Source: Pelorhabdus rhamnosifermentans (GTDB lineage: Bacteria; Bacillota; Negativicutes; UMGS1260). Taken from it: a stretch of DNA of 64,000 nucleotides. The position numbers were made by a program, and so were the translations under genes. The stretch is taken from assembly GCF_018835585.1 (NCBI RefSeq), contig NZ_JAHGVE010000007.1, positions 124,001-188,000 of the forward strand, in the 5' to 3' direction. Shown here one piece after another: positions 15,403-24,030 of this stretch. How positions within the stretch are numbered: the first letter of the stretch is position 1; each line of letters starts with the position of its first letter. Below the pieces are notes generated by a model, which saw nothing but the letters and a program-made list of their open reading frames with translations, did no database searches and was not told the origin of the DNA.

Positions 15403-15645
15403 AGGTATTGCCTTGATATGCAATATCTTGAATTATCGAGAGATACAGCTATAGGCGATTTTATTGCTTATATTCATGAACAAATGGCAACAGCAGAGGG
15501 TAGAACTTATCGTTATTCTTTTTCTGGTTCCCTCTTTTTTACACGTATGAAGGAAAGAAATCTTTATTCGACGAATAACCAGGAAATTATTGAGCGTATA
15601 TCGCGATCGGGTTTGGCGGAAATTTATCATACGTGTTTAGTATAG
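15403..15645 (+). CDS. FAD-dependent oxidoreductase, C-terminal 80 residues (separated by the element)
   Basis: From the right GCAGTA junction the frame reads RYCLDMQYLELSRDTAIGDF, then a segment with YRYSFSGSLFFTRM, and ends at 15645. This is the usual C-terminal end of the GidA/TrmFO-like oxidoreductases of spore formers, missing from the ORF at 12329-13375. An in-frame ATG exists at 15349 inside the element, but it has no ribosome site and lies just after a terminator, so I do not believe this part is an independent gene. The stop is 15 bases before the partner reductase start, whose RBS GGAGGGGAG lies between. Confidence 0.85.
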   Translation, partial: RYCLDMQYLELSRDTAIGDFIAYIHEQMATAEGRTYRYSFSGSLFFTRMKERNLYSTNNQEIIERISRSGLAEIYHTCLV

Positions 15646-15660
15646 GAGGGGAGTAAGGAT

Positions 15661-16629
15661 ATGAGCATGCGATTTACCTGTATTGATGTCAATACGCCCT
15701 ATTGTCCCTGTTTGCTTGCAGAAACGAATCACTGCGTTCTTTGTAGTCAGTTGCAAGGAGAAAAATTTTGTGACTGTAATTGGACGGGTCTGTGCATACT
15801 AAATGAAAAAAAATGGCAGTCAAAGACGAATATAACGGAAGACATGATTTTTCGTCAGGAAGTAGAAAGCAGAATTATTGCCAAGGAGCCGATTAGTGAA
15901 CATACTTATCTCATGCGTCTAGAAGTAAACGGTGATTTAGCAAAAAAACTACAGAAACTTGGTTCTTTTGTATTTTTGCGACGACTAGAAGATCCGGCAT
16001 TTTTTCATTTTCCTGTGGGGGTTATGGAAATAGAAGATACTGAGATTACTGTTGTGATTGAAGCCTCAGGGCCAAAATCAACGCGCTTAGTAGAAGATAA
16101 AATGGAAAAAATTTTGGTTCGCGGCCCTTATTTTAACGGCATTTTCGGTCAGCCGTGGATTGACGAGATTTCTTGTGGTACAATACTAGTAATAGCAGGT
16201 GGGCTGGGTCAGTCGCCTGCATGGCCGATTATTAAAACTTTACGGACCCATAACAATCAAGTAGTTGCTATTTTGGCACCTGGTCATGTCGGTAAAATAT
16301 TTGTTGGTCATGAATTTCAAGAATTAGGGGTGACAGTGAAGGAAGTTGCTTCGTTACGCAGTGAGGGGCTGCCTCTGATTGCAGATTGGTTTCTTAGTGA
16401 GACGCTGCGGCCTGATTTGGTCGTGAGTGCAGGTCCTGATGCTCAGCATAAGGCAATTATTCATATGATGGAGCGAACGGATGTGAATATTCCCATGGCA
16501 GCGACGAATAATGCTGCTATGTGCTGTGGTGAAGGCATTTGCGGCAGTTGTGAAAGAATGACAAAAGATAATAAAAAAATACGCACCTGTAAAGTTCAGA
16601 CTGATTTTATCCATTTTATTGATGAATGA
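15661..16629 (+). CDS. Cys-rich FNR-like flavoprotein reductase with PyrK-type [2Fe-2S] site
   Basis: This 322-residue protein has an N-terminal Cys-rich segment (C7, C15, C17, C25, C28, C37, C39, C45) that could bind metal or a cluster. An FAD-binding ferredoxin-reductase beta barrel (about 65-165) and an NAD-binding domain with VIAGGLGQSPAWPI (about 178-275) follow. The C-terminal motif CCGEGICGSC (288-297) plus C310 matches the PyrK [2Fe-2S] ligands. It likely moves electrons from NAD(P)H through FAD and 2Fe-2S to a partner. The partner candidate is the interrupted oxidoreductase directly upstream. Start ATG 15661 is preceded by AGGAGGGG. Confidence 0.82.
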   Translation: MSMRFTCIDVNTPYCPCLLAETNHCVLCSQLQGEKFCDCNWTGLCILNEKKWQSKTNITEDMIFRQEVESRIIAKEPISEHTYLMRLEVNGDLAKKLQKLGSFVFLRRLEDPAFFHFPVGVMEIEDTEITVVIEASGPKSTRLVEDKMEKILVRGPYFNGIFGQPWIDEISCGTILVIAGGLGQSPAWPIIKTLRTHNNQVVAILAPGHVGKIFVGHEFQELGVTVKEVASLRSEGLPLIADWFLSETLRPDLVVSAGPDAQHKAIIHMMERTDVNIPMAATNNAAMCCGEGICGSCERMTKDNKKIRTCKVQTDFIHFIDE

Positions 16630-16656
16630 CAGAATGACTTGCAGATAGGAGTAGTT

Positions 16657-17382
16657 ATGGCAGAACGTTTGCAAAAAGTAATTAGTCAAGCTGGTGTGAC
16701 GTCACGAAGGGATGCTGAAAAGATTATTACTGCGGGCCGAGTGAAGGTGAATGGTAAGACCGTCTCTGAGCTTGGTACGAAAGTTGAGCTAGAAGATGTA
16801 ATCAAAATCGATGGCAAAGCGATTAATCGTGAGAAATTAGTCTATGTCTTGCTCAATAAACCTAAAGGGGTGGTGACGACACTCAAAGATCCCGAAGGAC
16901 GTGAAACAGTAGCTTCTTTAGTGAAAGATATCTCTGAACGTATTTATCCTGTGGGACGGTTGGATTATCATACGGAAGGATTGTTGCTGATTACAAATGA
17001 CGGCAACTTGACACAGGCCATTACGCATCCGAGGCATCATATTCCCAAGGTATACGAAGTGAAGGTACTGGGATTGCCGAGTGATGAACAATTGGATAAA
17101 CTTCGTCAGGGGATAAAACTTGAAGATGGTCTTACACAGCCAGCGAAGGTCATTCTTTTAAACAGGGATCAAGTCAAAAATGTATCTGAGCTGGAAGTGA
17201 CGATTTTTGAAGGAAAAAATCGTCAAATCCGTCGTATGTTTGAAGCTATTGGTCATCCTGTACGCGATTTAAAGCGGACAAAATTAGCATTTTTAACCTT
17301 AGTAGGTGTGAAGCGCGGAGCGTATCGCTTGCTTACGGCTGATGAGGTAAGAAGGTTAAAATCTTTGATTCAGCAAGTTTAA
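16657..17382 (+). CDS. rluB: 23S rRNA pseudouridine synthase (RluB/RsuA family)
   Basis: This 241-residue protein has an N-terminal S4 domain (RLQKVISQAGVTSRRDAEKI, 3-22) and the catalytic motif PVGRLDYHTEGLLLITNDG with the nucleophilic Asp. The C-terminal GKNRQIRRMFEAIGH is typical. It makes a pseudouridine in the large-subunit rRNA. The same gene follows spmB in B. subtilis (ypuL), so its position supports the shared ancestry of this cluster. Start ATG 16657 has AGGAG upstream. Confidence 0.95.
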   Translation: MAERLQKVISQAGVTSRRDAEKIITAGRVKVNGKTVSELGTKVELEDVIKIDGKAINREKLVYVLLNKPKGVVTTLKDPEGRETVASLVKDISERIYPVGRLDYHTEGLLLITNDGNLTQAITHPRHHIPKVYEVKVLGLPSDEQLDKLRQGIKLEDGLTQPAKVILLNRDQVKNVSELEVTIFEGKNRQIRRMFEAIGHPVRDLKRTKLAFLTLVGVKRGAYRLLTADEVRRLKSLIQQV

Positions 17383-17386
17383 GGCG

Positions 17387-17410
17387 GCGGGCTCAATGTG
17401 GCCCGCTTTT
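17387..17410 (+). terminator. Intrinsic terminator after rluB
   Basis: GCGGGC (17387-17392) pairs with GCCCGC (17401-17406) and TTTT follows. It is short, and the next gene begins within 30 bases. Confidence 0.65.
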
Positions 17411-17434
17411 CTTATATATCAGGAGGTTTTATAT

Positions 17435-18679
17435 TTGAAAAAAATAGTTGTGATTGGCGGGGGGGCCGCTGGTCTGATGGCAGCCATTAGTGCAGCAGAT
17501 CACGGTGGACAAGTTGTTTTGGTGGAAAAAATGGCGTCTATTGGTAGAAAATTGGCTATTACGGGTAAGGGACGCTGTAATATTACCAATAGTTGTGACG
17601 TAAAGACGATGATTGAGCATATTCCAGGGAATGGCTCTTTTTTGTATGGCGCGTTTTATGCCTTTTCTAATGAAGACATGATTCGTTTTGTGGAAAGTCT
17701 GGACGTACCAACAAAAGTTGAGCGTGGGGGACGTGTATTTCCTGTCTCAGATGAGGCAAAGGATGTTGTACAGGCGTTTTATTGTGCTTTACTGGAACGT
17801 AAGGTTAAGCTCATGACGAATTACAGAGTACAATCTATTGTTACGGAAGAGAGTCAAGTGAAGGCCGTAACAACCAATCACGGGGATGTGTTGGCTGATG
17901 CCGTTATTCTTGCAACAGGTGGAGCTTCTTATCCTGGCACAGGGTCTTCTGGTGATGGTTATGAAATGGCACGTAGCTTGGGACATACTATAGTAGAACT
18001 TAAGCCGTCACTCATTCCATTTGAAACCGATGAAGAATGGATCGGTGATCTACAAGGCTTGTCACTCAAAAATGTTCGGGCAACACTTATTGTAAACGGC
18101 AAAAAAATTGCTGAAGAATTTGGAGAAATGCTTTTTACTCATTTCGGTCTTTCTGGTCCTATTATTTTATCGTTAAGTCATGCTGCCGGAAAATGGCTTG
18201 ATGTCAAGCAAAAGGTGACGGCGGAAGTTATTGTGGAAATTAATTTAAAACCTGCATTGACAGCTGAAGTGCTTGATAAACGGTTACAACGTGATTTTGA
18301 AAAGTTTTCGCGCAAACAACTCAAAAATGCATTGGGAGAGTTATTACCAGCAAAAATTATTCCGATCATAATTGATCTTTCTTATATTGACGGCGATAAA
18401 TTTGTTCATCAATTGACAAAGGAAGAAAGACTGCGGTTGTTGGATCAAATCATGCACTTCACCTTAAATGTGAAGGGGACCCGGCCATTAGCTGAAGCTA
18501 TTGTAACGGCAGGCGGGGTGGCAACGCGTGAAATTGATCCTAAAACCATGCAATCGAAGTTCATTTCTGGTCTGTTTTTTGCGGGCGAAGTCATTGATAT
18601 TGATGGTTTTACAGGTGGCTACAATTTACAGGCAGCTTTTTCCACTGGATTCGTGGCGGGAAGGGCATCCGTAGAATAA
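17435..18679 (+). CDS. HI0933/YhiN-type flavoprotein (NAD(P)/FAD-dependent oxidoreductase)
   Basis: This is a 414-residue protein of the HI0933 family (B. subtilis YtfP type). The FAD motif is VVIGGGAAGLMAAISAADHG (6-25). The family signature GRKLAITGKGRCNITN follows near residues 41-56, with the C-terminal GLFFAGEVIDIDGFTGGYNL. The reaction is unknown. Start TTG 17435 is 8 bases after AGGAGG, and no better start is available. It is next to rluB and upstream of aroA. Confidence 0.9.
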   Translation: MKKIVVIGGGAAGLMAAISAADHGGQVVLVEKMASIGRKLAITGKGRCNITNSCDVKTMIEHIPGNGSFLYGAFYAFSNEDMIRFVESLDVPTKVERGGRVFPVSDEAKDVVQAFYCALLERKVKLMTNYRVQSIVTEESQVKAVTTNHGDVLADAVILATGGASYPGTGSSGDGYEMARSLGHTIVELKPSLIPFETDEEWIGDLQGLSLKNVRATLIVNGKKIAEEFGEMLFTHFGLSGPIILSLSHAAGKWLDVKQKVTAEVIVEINLKPALTAEVLDKRLQRDFEKFSRKQLKNALGELLPAKIIPIIIDLSYIDGDKFVHQLTKEERLRLLDQIMHFTLNVKGTRPLAEAIVTAGGVATREIDPKTMQSKFISGLFFAGEVIDIDGFTGGYNLQAAFSTGFVAGRASVE

Positions 18680-18700
18680 TCAAGGCTTTTTTTCGTGCAT

Positions 18701-18726
18701 AATAACAGCCAAGAGGAGCTGTTATT
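18701..18726 (+). promoter_or_regulatory. Hairpin presenting the ribosome site of the next gene in its loop
   Basis: AATAACAGC (18701-18709) pairs with GCTGTTATT (18718-18726); the loop holds AAGAGGA, the only Shine-Dalgarno-like sequence before ATG 18727. It may also act as a weak terminator for the flavoprotein gene. Confidence 0.55.
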
Positions 18727-19233
18727 ATGTACTCAGACAATAAATTAGAAAAATATTTGTTTAAATTTACACTAATCTGTATTAGTGTGCTTATTGGTAC
18801 ACAACTGCTGATGTTTCAGGACACTTTTCGGCATTCATTTTCTCAACTGGATTATGTTGAAGGAACTTCTATCATTACTCAGGAGAATGTTAGTGCAGAA
18901 CCGTCTTGGGTTGAAGTTGCTCAAAGTCGGCTTGCAGCGGTTTCTTTATTCATGAATCACCGGAAAAGTAAATCACTTGTTTTATGCATGATCGAGCCCC
19001 AAAATAGTGATGACATTTGGGTCATGGTAAATGGCGCAAAAATAGCAAATTTTCATGACGGTGAAGTAAGCTTTCTGGTGTATGAGGGCGATTATGTAGA
19101 AATTGACTGTAGCAGCTTACATAAAATAGCAAGATTTATTGTTAAGGTTCCTCATGACGATCTAATGACTCCGACGAATGGCATGACTTTTGATGGAGTA
19201 GGTAGCATTATTGCTGTAGGTAAGGTAAAATGA
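18727..19233 (+). CDS. Membrane-anchored hypothetical protein
   Basis: This 168-residue protein has one N-terminal membrane span (about 12-32) and an extracytoplasmic domain of about 130 residues ending in GMTFDGVGSIIAVGKVK. The domain is rich in beta-strand-like segments (DIWVMVNGAKIANFHDGEVSF). I do not recognise the family. The start follows the hairpin-borne ribosome site. It stands between the HI0933-type gene and aroA and is probably monocistronic. Confidence 0.75.
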   Translation: MYSDNKLEKYLFKFTLICISVLIGTQLLMFQDTFRHSFSQLDYVEGTSIITQENVSAEPSWVEVAQSRLAAVSLFMNHRKSKSLVLCMIEPQNSDDIWVMVNGAKIANFHDGEVSFLVYEGDYVEIDCSSLHKIARFIVKVPHDDLMTPTNGMTFDGVGSIIAVGKVK

Positions 19234-19365
19234 ATTCATAAAAAAGGAAATTGACATTTTCATAGAGAATTCAGTGAATACTTAATAATTTAACCTGACT
19301 TCGTTGTTCTTCTGAAATTTCATTGTTTTAATAGCGCAGATGTTGTAATCCTATGAGGAGGAAAT

Positions 19366-20664
19366 ATGATGGAACAATATCAGGTGAAAGCAGCCAAGGG
19401 GCTTCAAGGAGTCATTGATGTGCCTGGAGATAAATCAATTTCTCACCGAGCCATTATGTTGTCATGTCTTGCAAATGAGCCTGTAGTCATTAAAAATTTT
19501 TTGTTTTCTAAAAATTGTCTTTCTACTATCGAGTGTTTTCGAAAATTAGGTATTGTCATTTCTTATTCAAAAGATTCAGGTACTGTATGGGTGGCTGGTA
19601 ATGGTTTAAATGGACTTCAAGAGCCGGATGATATTTTAGAGGCGGGAAATTCAGGAACAACGATAAAATTAATGACGGGAATTTTGGCTTGTCAAGATTT
19701 TTTTAGTGTCATTACAGGTGCTAATGACATTAGACAACAGCCTGTCCCTCAGATTATTGATCCTCTAACCAAGATGGGGGCAAAACTTTATTGTCGTGCT
19801 AAAAATAGAAAAATTCCCATTGCTGTTTTGCCAGTGTCTCAGCTAAGAGGGGCCGATTTTATAACCGATGTGGACAGCGCACAAGTAAAATCAACTATTT
19901 TACTTGCTGGTTTATATGCTTTAGGTCCGACCCGTGTTACGGAGCTTCATCGTTCCCGTGATCATACAGAACGCATGCTAGAATCATTCGGTGTAGATAT
20001 CGCTGTTAATGGTTTAACCGTTACCCTTTATCCGCCTGAAAAATTAATAGCTCCAGCGGAAATTTTTGTTCCTGGTGATATTAGTTCAGCTGCTTATTGG
20101 ATTGTTGCCGCATCCATTATTCCCAACAGTTGTATTACACTTACAAATGTGGGAATTAATTCGACACGGACAGGCGTGATTGACGTTCTTCGCCAAATGG
20201 GGGCAAGAATTGAAATGAAAAATCAGCGCTTTTTTGGTCACGAAGAAGTGGCTGATATTACAGTATCTACTGCACCGCTTCATAGCGTTGTGATTCAAAA
20301 AGAACAAATTTCACAACTTATTGATGAAATTCCGGTTTTAGTTGTAGCTGCTTTATTTGCTGAAGGGACAACGTGTATTGATGGGGTTTATGAATTGCAT
20401 GTTAAGGATCCCGATCGTTTATCAACTGTTGCAGGTGAGCTGACGAAATTGGGTGCAAAACTGATCGTAAATGAAGATAGCTTTATCATAGAGGGACCTC
20501 AGCAACTCGTATATGCTGTTTGTGATTCGAGGTATGATCATCGTATAGCTATGGCTATGGCTATTGCGGGATTGGCTAGCAAGGGAACGAAAATTCATGA
20601 AGCGGAATGTGTGCAAAACGCTTATCCGCTATTTTTTAATCATTTAGAAAAGTTATCTGTATAA
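19366..20664 (+). CDS. aroA: 3-phosphoshikimate 1-carboxyvinyltransferase (EPSP synthase)
   Basis: This is a 432-residue enzyme of the shikimate pathway that joins PEP to shikimate 3-phosphate. It has VPGDKSISHRAIMLS (20-34), EAGNSGTTIKLMTGIL near 90-105 and the C-terminal DYDHRIAMA-like region (SRYDHRIAMAMAIAGL). Start ATG ATG 19366 has GAGGAGGAA. The phosphate-binding Lys is in the first motif. cmk follows after 12 bases, forming an aroA-cmk-plsC unit. Confidence 0.96.
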   Translation: MMEQYQVKAAKGLQGVIDVPGDKSISHRAIMLSCLANEPVVIKNFLFSKNCLSTIECFRKLGIVISYSKDSGTVWVAGNGLNGLQEPDDILEAGNSGTTIKLMTGILACQDFFSVITGANDIRQQPVPQIIDPLTKMGAKLYCRAKNRKIPIAVLPVSQLRGADFITDVDSAQVKSTILLAGLYALGPTRVTELHRSRDHTERMLESFGVDIAVNGLTVTLYPPEKLIAPAEIFVPGDISSAAYWIVAASIIPNSCITLTNVGINSTRTGVIDVLRQMGARIEMKNQRFFGHEEVADITVSTAPLHSVVIQKEQISQLIDEIPVLVVAALFAEGTTCIDGVYELHVKDPDRLSTVAGELTKLGAKLIVNEDSFIIEGPQQLVYAVCDSRYDHRIAMAMAIAGLASKGTKIHEAECVQNAYPLFFNHLEKLSV

Positions 20665-20676
20665 GGGGTATTGAAC

Positions 20677-21345
20677 ATGAAACGATTGACGATTGCTATT
20701 GACGGCCCGGCGGGAGCAGGGAAAAGTACTGTTGCGAAAACGGTTGCGAGTCTACTTAACTATATCTATATTGATACAGGTGCTATGTATCGTGCTATTG
20801 CCTGGGAAGCACGAAAGAAAAACCTTGATTCTCGGGATGAAACGGCTTTAACAGCTGTTGCTCGTACTATTCAGATTGAACTTAAAAATGGGGGAGAAGG
20901 CTTGATAATATTTGCCAATGGGCAGGATGTTACACAACCCATTCGTTCGCCTGAAGTTACAGCTTTTGTTGCGAGTGTGGCCAAGGTGCCTGGTGTTCGC
21001 AAGGCACTGCTTGGTTTACAGCGCCAAATGGCTGTGAGTGGCGGTGTTGTTATGGATGGACGCGATATTGGTACAACTGTTCTTCCTCGGGCTGATGTGA
21101 AAATATTTCTTACGGCAACAGTGGAAGAACGTGCGAGTCGCAGGCACAAGGAACTGTTAACCAAAGGATATTCAGTGGAACTAGCTACACTAAAGCAGGA
21201 AATTGAGGAGCGGGACAGACTCGATTCTGAACGTGATTGTGCGCCGCTTATTCAGGCAACCGATGCTATTTTGGTGGATACGTCTGATTTGACAATTGAA
21301 CAAGTTGTGCAGGACATTCTTACTATTTGCCGGAGGAAAGGGTAG
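20677..21345 (+). CDS. cmk: Cytidylate kinase
   Basis: This 222-residue kinase phosphorylates CMP and dCMP. P-loop GPAGAGKST is at 10-18, followed by YIDTGAMYRAIAW and the DGRDIGTTVLPRADVKIFLT segment specific to CMP kinases. Start ATG 20677 has AAGGGG upstream; TTG 20671 is the alternative. The 3' end lies 8 bases before the acyltransferase start, and its final codons carry GGAGGAAAGGG. Confidence 0.96.
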   Translation: MKRLTIAIDGPAGAGKSTVAKTVASLLNYIYIDTGAMYRAIAWEARKKNLDSRDETALTAVARTIQIELKNGGEGLIIFANGQDVTQPIRSPEVTAFVASVAKVPGVRKALLGLQRQMAVSGGVVMDGRDIGTTVLPRADVKIFLTATVEERASRRHKELLTKGYSVELATLKQEIEERDRLDSERDCAPLIQATDAILVDTSDLTIEQVVQDILTICRRKG

Positions 21346-21353
21346 AGTATCTT

Positions 21354-21959
21354 ATGGGGATATTTTATGAATGTTTAAGGGCCATCTTTTCCGCCATTTT
21401 TTCCGTCTTTTTTCGTTACCGTGTAACAGGAAAGGAAAATTTACCGAAGCAGGGCGGTTATATTATTGCAGCCAATCATTTAAGTTTGTGGGATCCGCCG
21501 CTTGTGGCCACGCCGATTCCCGCCCATTTGCATTATATGGCTAAGCAGGAACTATTCCAAATTCCTGTTTTCTCAGCCATCATTCGTGGTCTTGGCACTT
21601 TCCCGGTTAAACGCGCCACAGCAGACAGACTAGCCATTCGCACGGCAATTAATTTGCTAAAAGCGGGTGAAGTTGTCGGTATTTTCCCGGAAGGTACACG
21701 GAGTAAAAATGGAAAATTGCAGAAACCTGAAGCTGGTTTAGAACTTATCGCAAGTAAGGCAGGTGTGCCTGTCATTCCTGTTGCAATTATGGGTACAAAC
21801 TTACTGTTTCGTAACGGAAACATTTTTCCGCGGTTTGAAGTGCATTTTGGCAAAGCCATTTATCCGTCTGATAAGAATTCAGGGCCTGATCATATTAATC
21901 TTACTGCACAAGTGATGCAGTCTATTCAAAACATGCTGGACTTTTTTCACCGGCCGTAA
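21354..21959 (+). CDS. plsC: 1-acyl-sn-glycerol-3-phosphate acyltransferase (PlsC)
   Basis: This 201-residue membrane-associated enzyme makes phosphatidic acid in phospholipid synthesis. The catalytic HX4D motif is H42-LSLW-D47, and FPEGTRS lies near residues 108-114. Start ATG 21354 follows GGAGGAAAGGG at the end of cmk with a longish spacing; TTG 21327 is a less likely start. The stop codon is inside a 54-base perfect palindrome. Confidence 0.92.
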   Translation: MGIFYECLRAIFSAIFSVFFRYRVTGKENLPKQGGYIIAANHLSLWDPPLVATPIPAHLHYMAKQELFQIPVFSAIIRGLGTFPVKRATADRLAIRTAINLLKAGEVVGIFPEGTRSKNGKLQKPEAGLELIASKAGVPVIPVAIMGTNLLFRNGNIFPRFEVHFGKAIYPSDKNSGPDHINLTAQVMQSIQNMLDFFHRP

Positions 21960-22010
21960 CATAAAGTAAAGGAGAACAATCAATTGATTGTTCTCCTTTA
22001 CTTTATGTTA
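21957..22010. terminator. 54-base perfect palindrome after plsC
   Basis: Two 27-base arms (21957-21983 and 21984-22010) are exact reverse complements with no spacer; the centre is CAATTG and each arm contains AAAGGAGAAC or its complement. It includes the plsC stop codon. It lacks a T tract, so it may terminate by stem strength or protect the mRNA 3' end. Confidence 0.75.
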
Positions 22011-22031
22011 CATGATAACAAAAACTACGTG

Positions 22032-22060
22032 TTGATATATTTTGAATATTAAGGTATTAT
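22032..22060 (+). promoter_or_regulatory. SigA-type promoter of cstA
   Basis: TTGATA (22032-22037), a 17-base spacer and TATTAT (22055-22060) lie about 80 bases before the cstA start. Confidence 0.65.
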
Positions 22061-22140
22061 ATAAATATGAATAATTTGAAATTTAATCAAAAGGAGGAAA
22101 GGGCAATCTTATTTAACAATAAGAATGTGAGGTGGAAATT

Positions 22141-23973
22141 TTGAATTCAGTGATGTTATTAGTCGTCTCATTATGTGCCTTTATCTTGGCATATCGCTAT
22201 TATTCAGCGTTTGTGGCAACAAAAGTGTTGATGTTGAATGACAAAAACATTACTCCAGCTTACCGTTGTAATGACGGTAGAGAATTTGTCCCGACAAATA
22301 AATATGTTTTGTTTGGTCATCATTTTGCAGCTATTGCTGGCGCGGGGCCGCTCATTGGGCCTGTGCTTGCCGCGCAGTATGGGTGGGGACCTGGTTTTAT
22401 GTGGATTATGCTTGGTTCCATTTTTGCTGGTGGTATTCATGATTTCATTACTCTATTTGCTTCAACTCGGCATAATGGGCAATCACTTGCGGTTATTGCT
22501 CGTCGTGAAGTAGGGCCCATTACAGGCGTAGCTACTTCACTTGCAATTTTCTTTATTATTATTGTTGCACTGGCAGGTCTGGCTATCGTTGTTGTAAATG
22601 CTCTATTTAAGAATCCCTGGGGCGTTTATACGATTTTTATGACCATACCGATTGCCATTGTTATCGGTCTTTATATGTTTAAGGTTTCTCCAGGAGCTAT
22701 TCGTTCTGCTTCTATTGTGGGATTTTTGCTTGTAATTGGTGCGGTTGTTACAGGTAGCTGGATTCCTGGCAGTGCTGTAGCTGATTATTTTACTTTTACT
22801 AAGGATCAGTTATCGGTTATTTTACCTTCTTATGGTTTTGTAGCAGCAGTACTTCCTGTTTGGTTACTGCTTGCTCCACGTGACTATTTGAGTTCTTATA
22901 TGAAAATAGGTACAGTCGCTTTGTTAGCACTTGGTATTTTGATTGTTCAACCCGTCATGCAAATGGGGGTTACGACGAAATTTATGGATGGCGGTGGACC
23001 CATTATTCCTGGGCCGTGGTGGCCCTATGTATTTATTACGATTGCTTGCGGTGCTATTTCTGGCTTCCATTCACTCATTAGTTCAGGCACAACGCCTAAA
23101 ATGATTGAGAAGGAATCGCAATCACGGTTTATCGCTTATGGCGGAATGCTTACAGAAGGATTTGTGGCTGTTATGGCCTTGATTTCGGCTGTTGTTCTTG
23201 CGCCTGGCGATTATTTTGCCATCAATACGCCTGCAGCTGTTTTTGCTAACTTAGGTATACCCCCTGTTGAACTTTCCCGCTTGTCGGAACTTGTGGGCAT
23301 GGATGTGGCACATCGTCCTGGTGGTGCCGTATCACTTGCAGTGGGGATGGCTCATGTATTTTCAAGTATTGGTGGAATGAGTCACTTAATGAACTATTGG
23401 TATCAGTTTGCCATTATGTTTGAAGCCCTCTTTATCTTGACAACCATTGATGCCGGTACGCGTGTTGCTCGCTATATTTTGCAAGATATGCTTGGACATT
23501 ATGCTTCACCAAAACTGGGTGAAACAAGTTGGTGGCCAGGAATCTTAGTAACAAGCGGTTTTGTAAGCTTTTTCTGGGGTTATCTTCTCTATAGTGGTGA
23601 TGTAGCAACTATTTGGCCGCTGTTTGGTGTGGCCAATCAGTTGTTGTCTCTTGTAACACTGTCTTTAGGTACGACGATTATCTTAAAAATTGGGACTAAA
23701 AAAGCCTATGCCTGGATTACGGCAGCACCGCTAGCGTTTTTAACCGTTACTGTTGTGTGGGCTGGAATCCTGAATATTGAGACTTATAGTAAAACGGGTA
23801 AAACTCTGAATGAAATAATCAGTATCGTACTGATTATTCTTGTCGGTATTACACTGATTGATTCCTTACGTAAATGGGCTGAACTTTTAAAGACGGATCA
23901 TCCAATTGGGATGAATACGGAAGTGGAACCTGTTTGCCAATTTGGCGATACGCCGCCAAATATTCCAAGTTAA
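22141..23973 (+). CDS. cstA: CstA-family transporter (carbon starvation protein / pyruvate-peptide uptake)
   Basis: This is a 610-residue protein with about 16 membrane spans. GHHFAAIAGAGPLIGPVLAA near residue 60 and LLAPRDYLSSYMKIGTV are diagnostic of the CstA/BtsT family, whose members import pyruvate or peptides by proton symport. The start is uncertain: TTG 22141 follows GAGGTGG by 6 bases and GTG 22132 overlaps that site. A strong AAGGAGG at 22090 is too far upstream to serve either. The gene is monocistronic, with its own promoter and terminator. Confidence 0.93.
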   Translation: MNSVMLLVVSLCAFILAYRYYSAFVATKVLMLNDKNITPAYRCNDGREFVPTNKYVLFGHHFAAIAGAGPLIGPVLAAQYGWGPGFMWIMLGSIFAGGIHDFITLFASTRHNGQSLAVIARREVGPITGVATSLAIFFIIIVALAGLAIVVVNALFKNPWGVYTIFMTIPIAIVIGLYMFKVSPGAIRSASIVGFLLVIGAVVTGSWIPGSAVADYFTFTKDQLSVILPSYGFVAAVLPVWLLLAPRDYLSSYMKIGTVALLALGILIVQPVMQMGVTTKFMDGGGPIIPGPWWPYVFITIACGAISGFHSLISSGTTPKMIEKESQSRFIAYGGMLTEGFVAVMALISAVVLAPGDYFAINTPAAVFANLGIPPVELSRLSELVGMDVAHRPGGAVSLAVGMAHVFSSIGGMSHLMNYWYQFAIMFEALFILTTIDAGTRVARYILQDMLGHYASPKLGETSWWPGILVTSGFVSFFWGYLLYSGDVATIWPLFGVANQLLSLVTLSLGTTIILKIGTKKAYAWITAAPLAFLTVTVVWAGILNIETYSKTGKTLNEIISIVLIILVGITLIDSLRKWAELLKTDHPIGMNTEVEPVCQFGDTPPNIPS

Positions 23974-24001
23974 TTAATTGGTTATGTCAAAAAGTCTTGA
24001 G

Positions 24002-24030
24002 AGGAGCCGCGAGGCTCCTTTTGTTTTTTT
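24002..24030 (+). terminator. Intrinsic terminator after cstA
   Basis: AGGAGCC (24002-24008) pairs with GGCTCCT (24013-24019) around GCGA and is followed by TTTGTTTTTTT. Confidence 0.9.

Noticed and set aside
13361-15440. TGATATGCA near both element junctions as a longer direct repeat
   Set aside because: The spacing to GCAGTA differs (16 and 12 bases) and intervening bases do not match. Only the hexamer plus a GGT a base later is shared.
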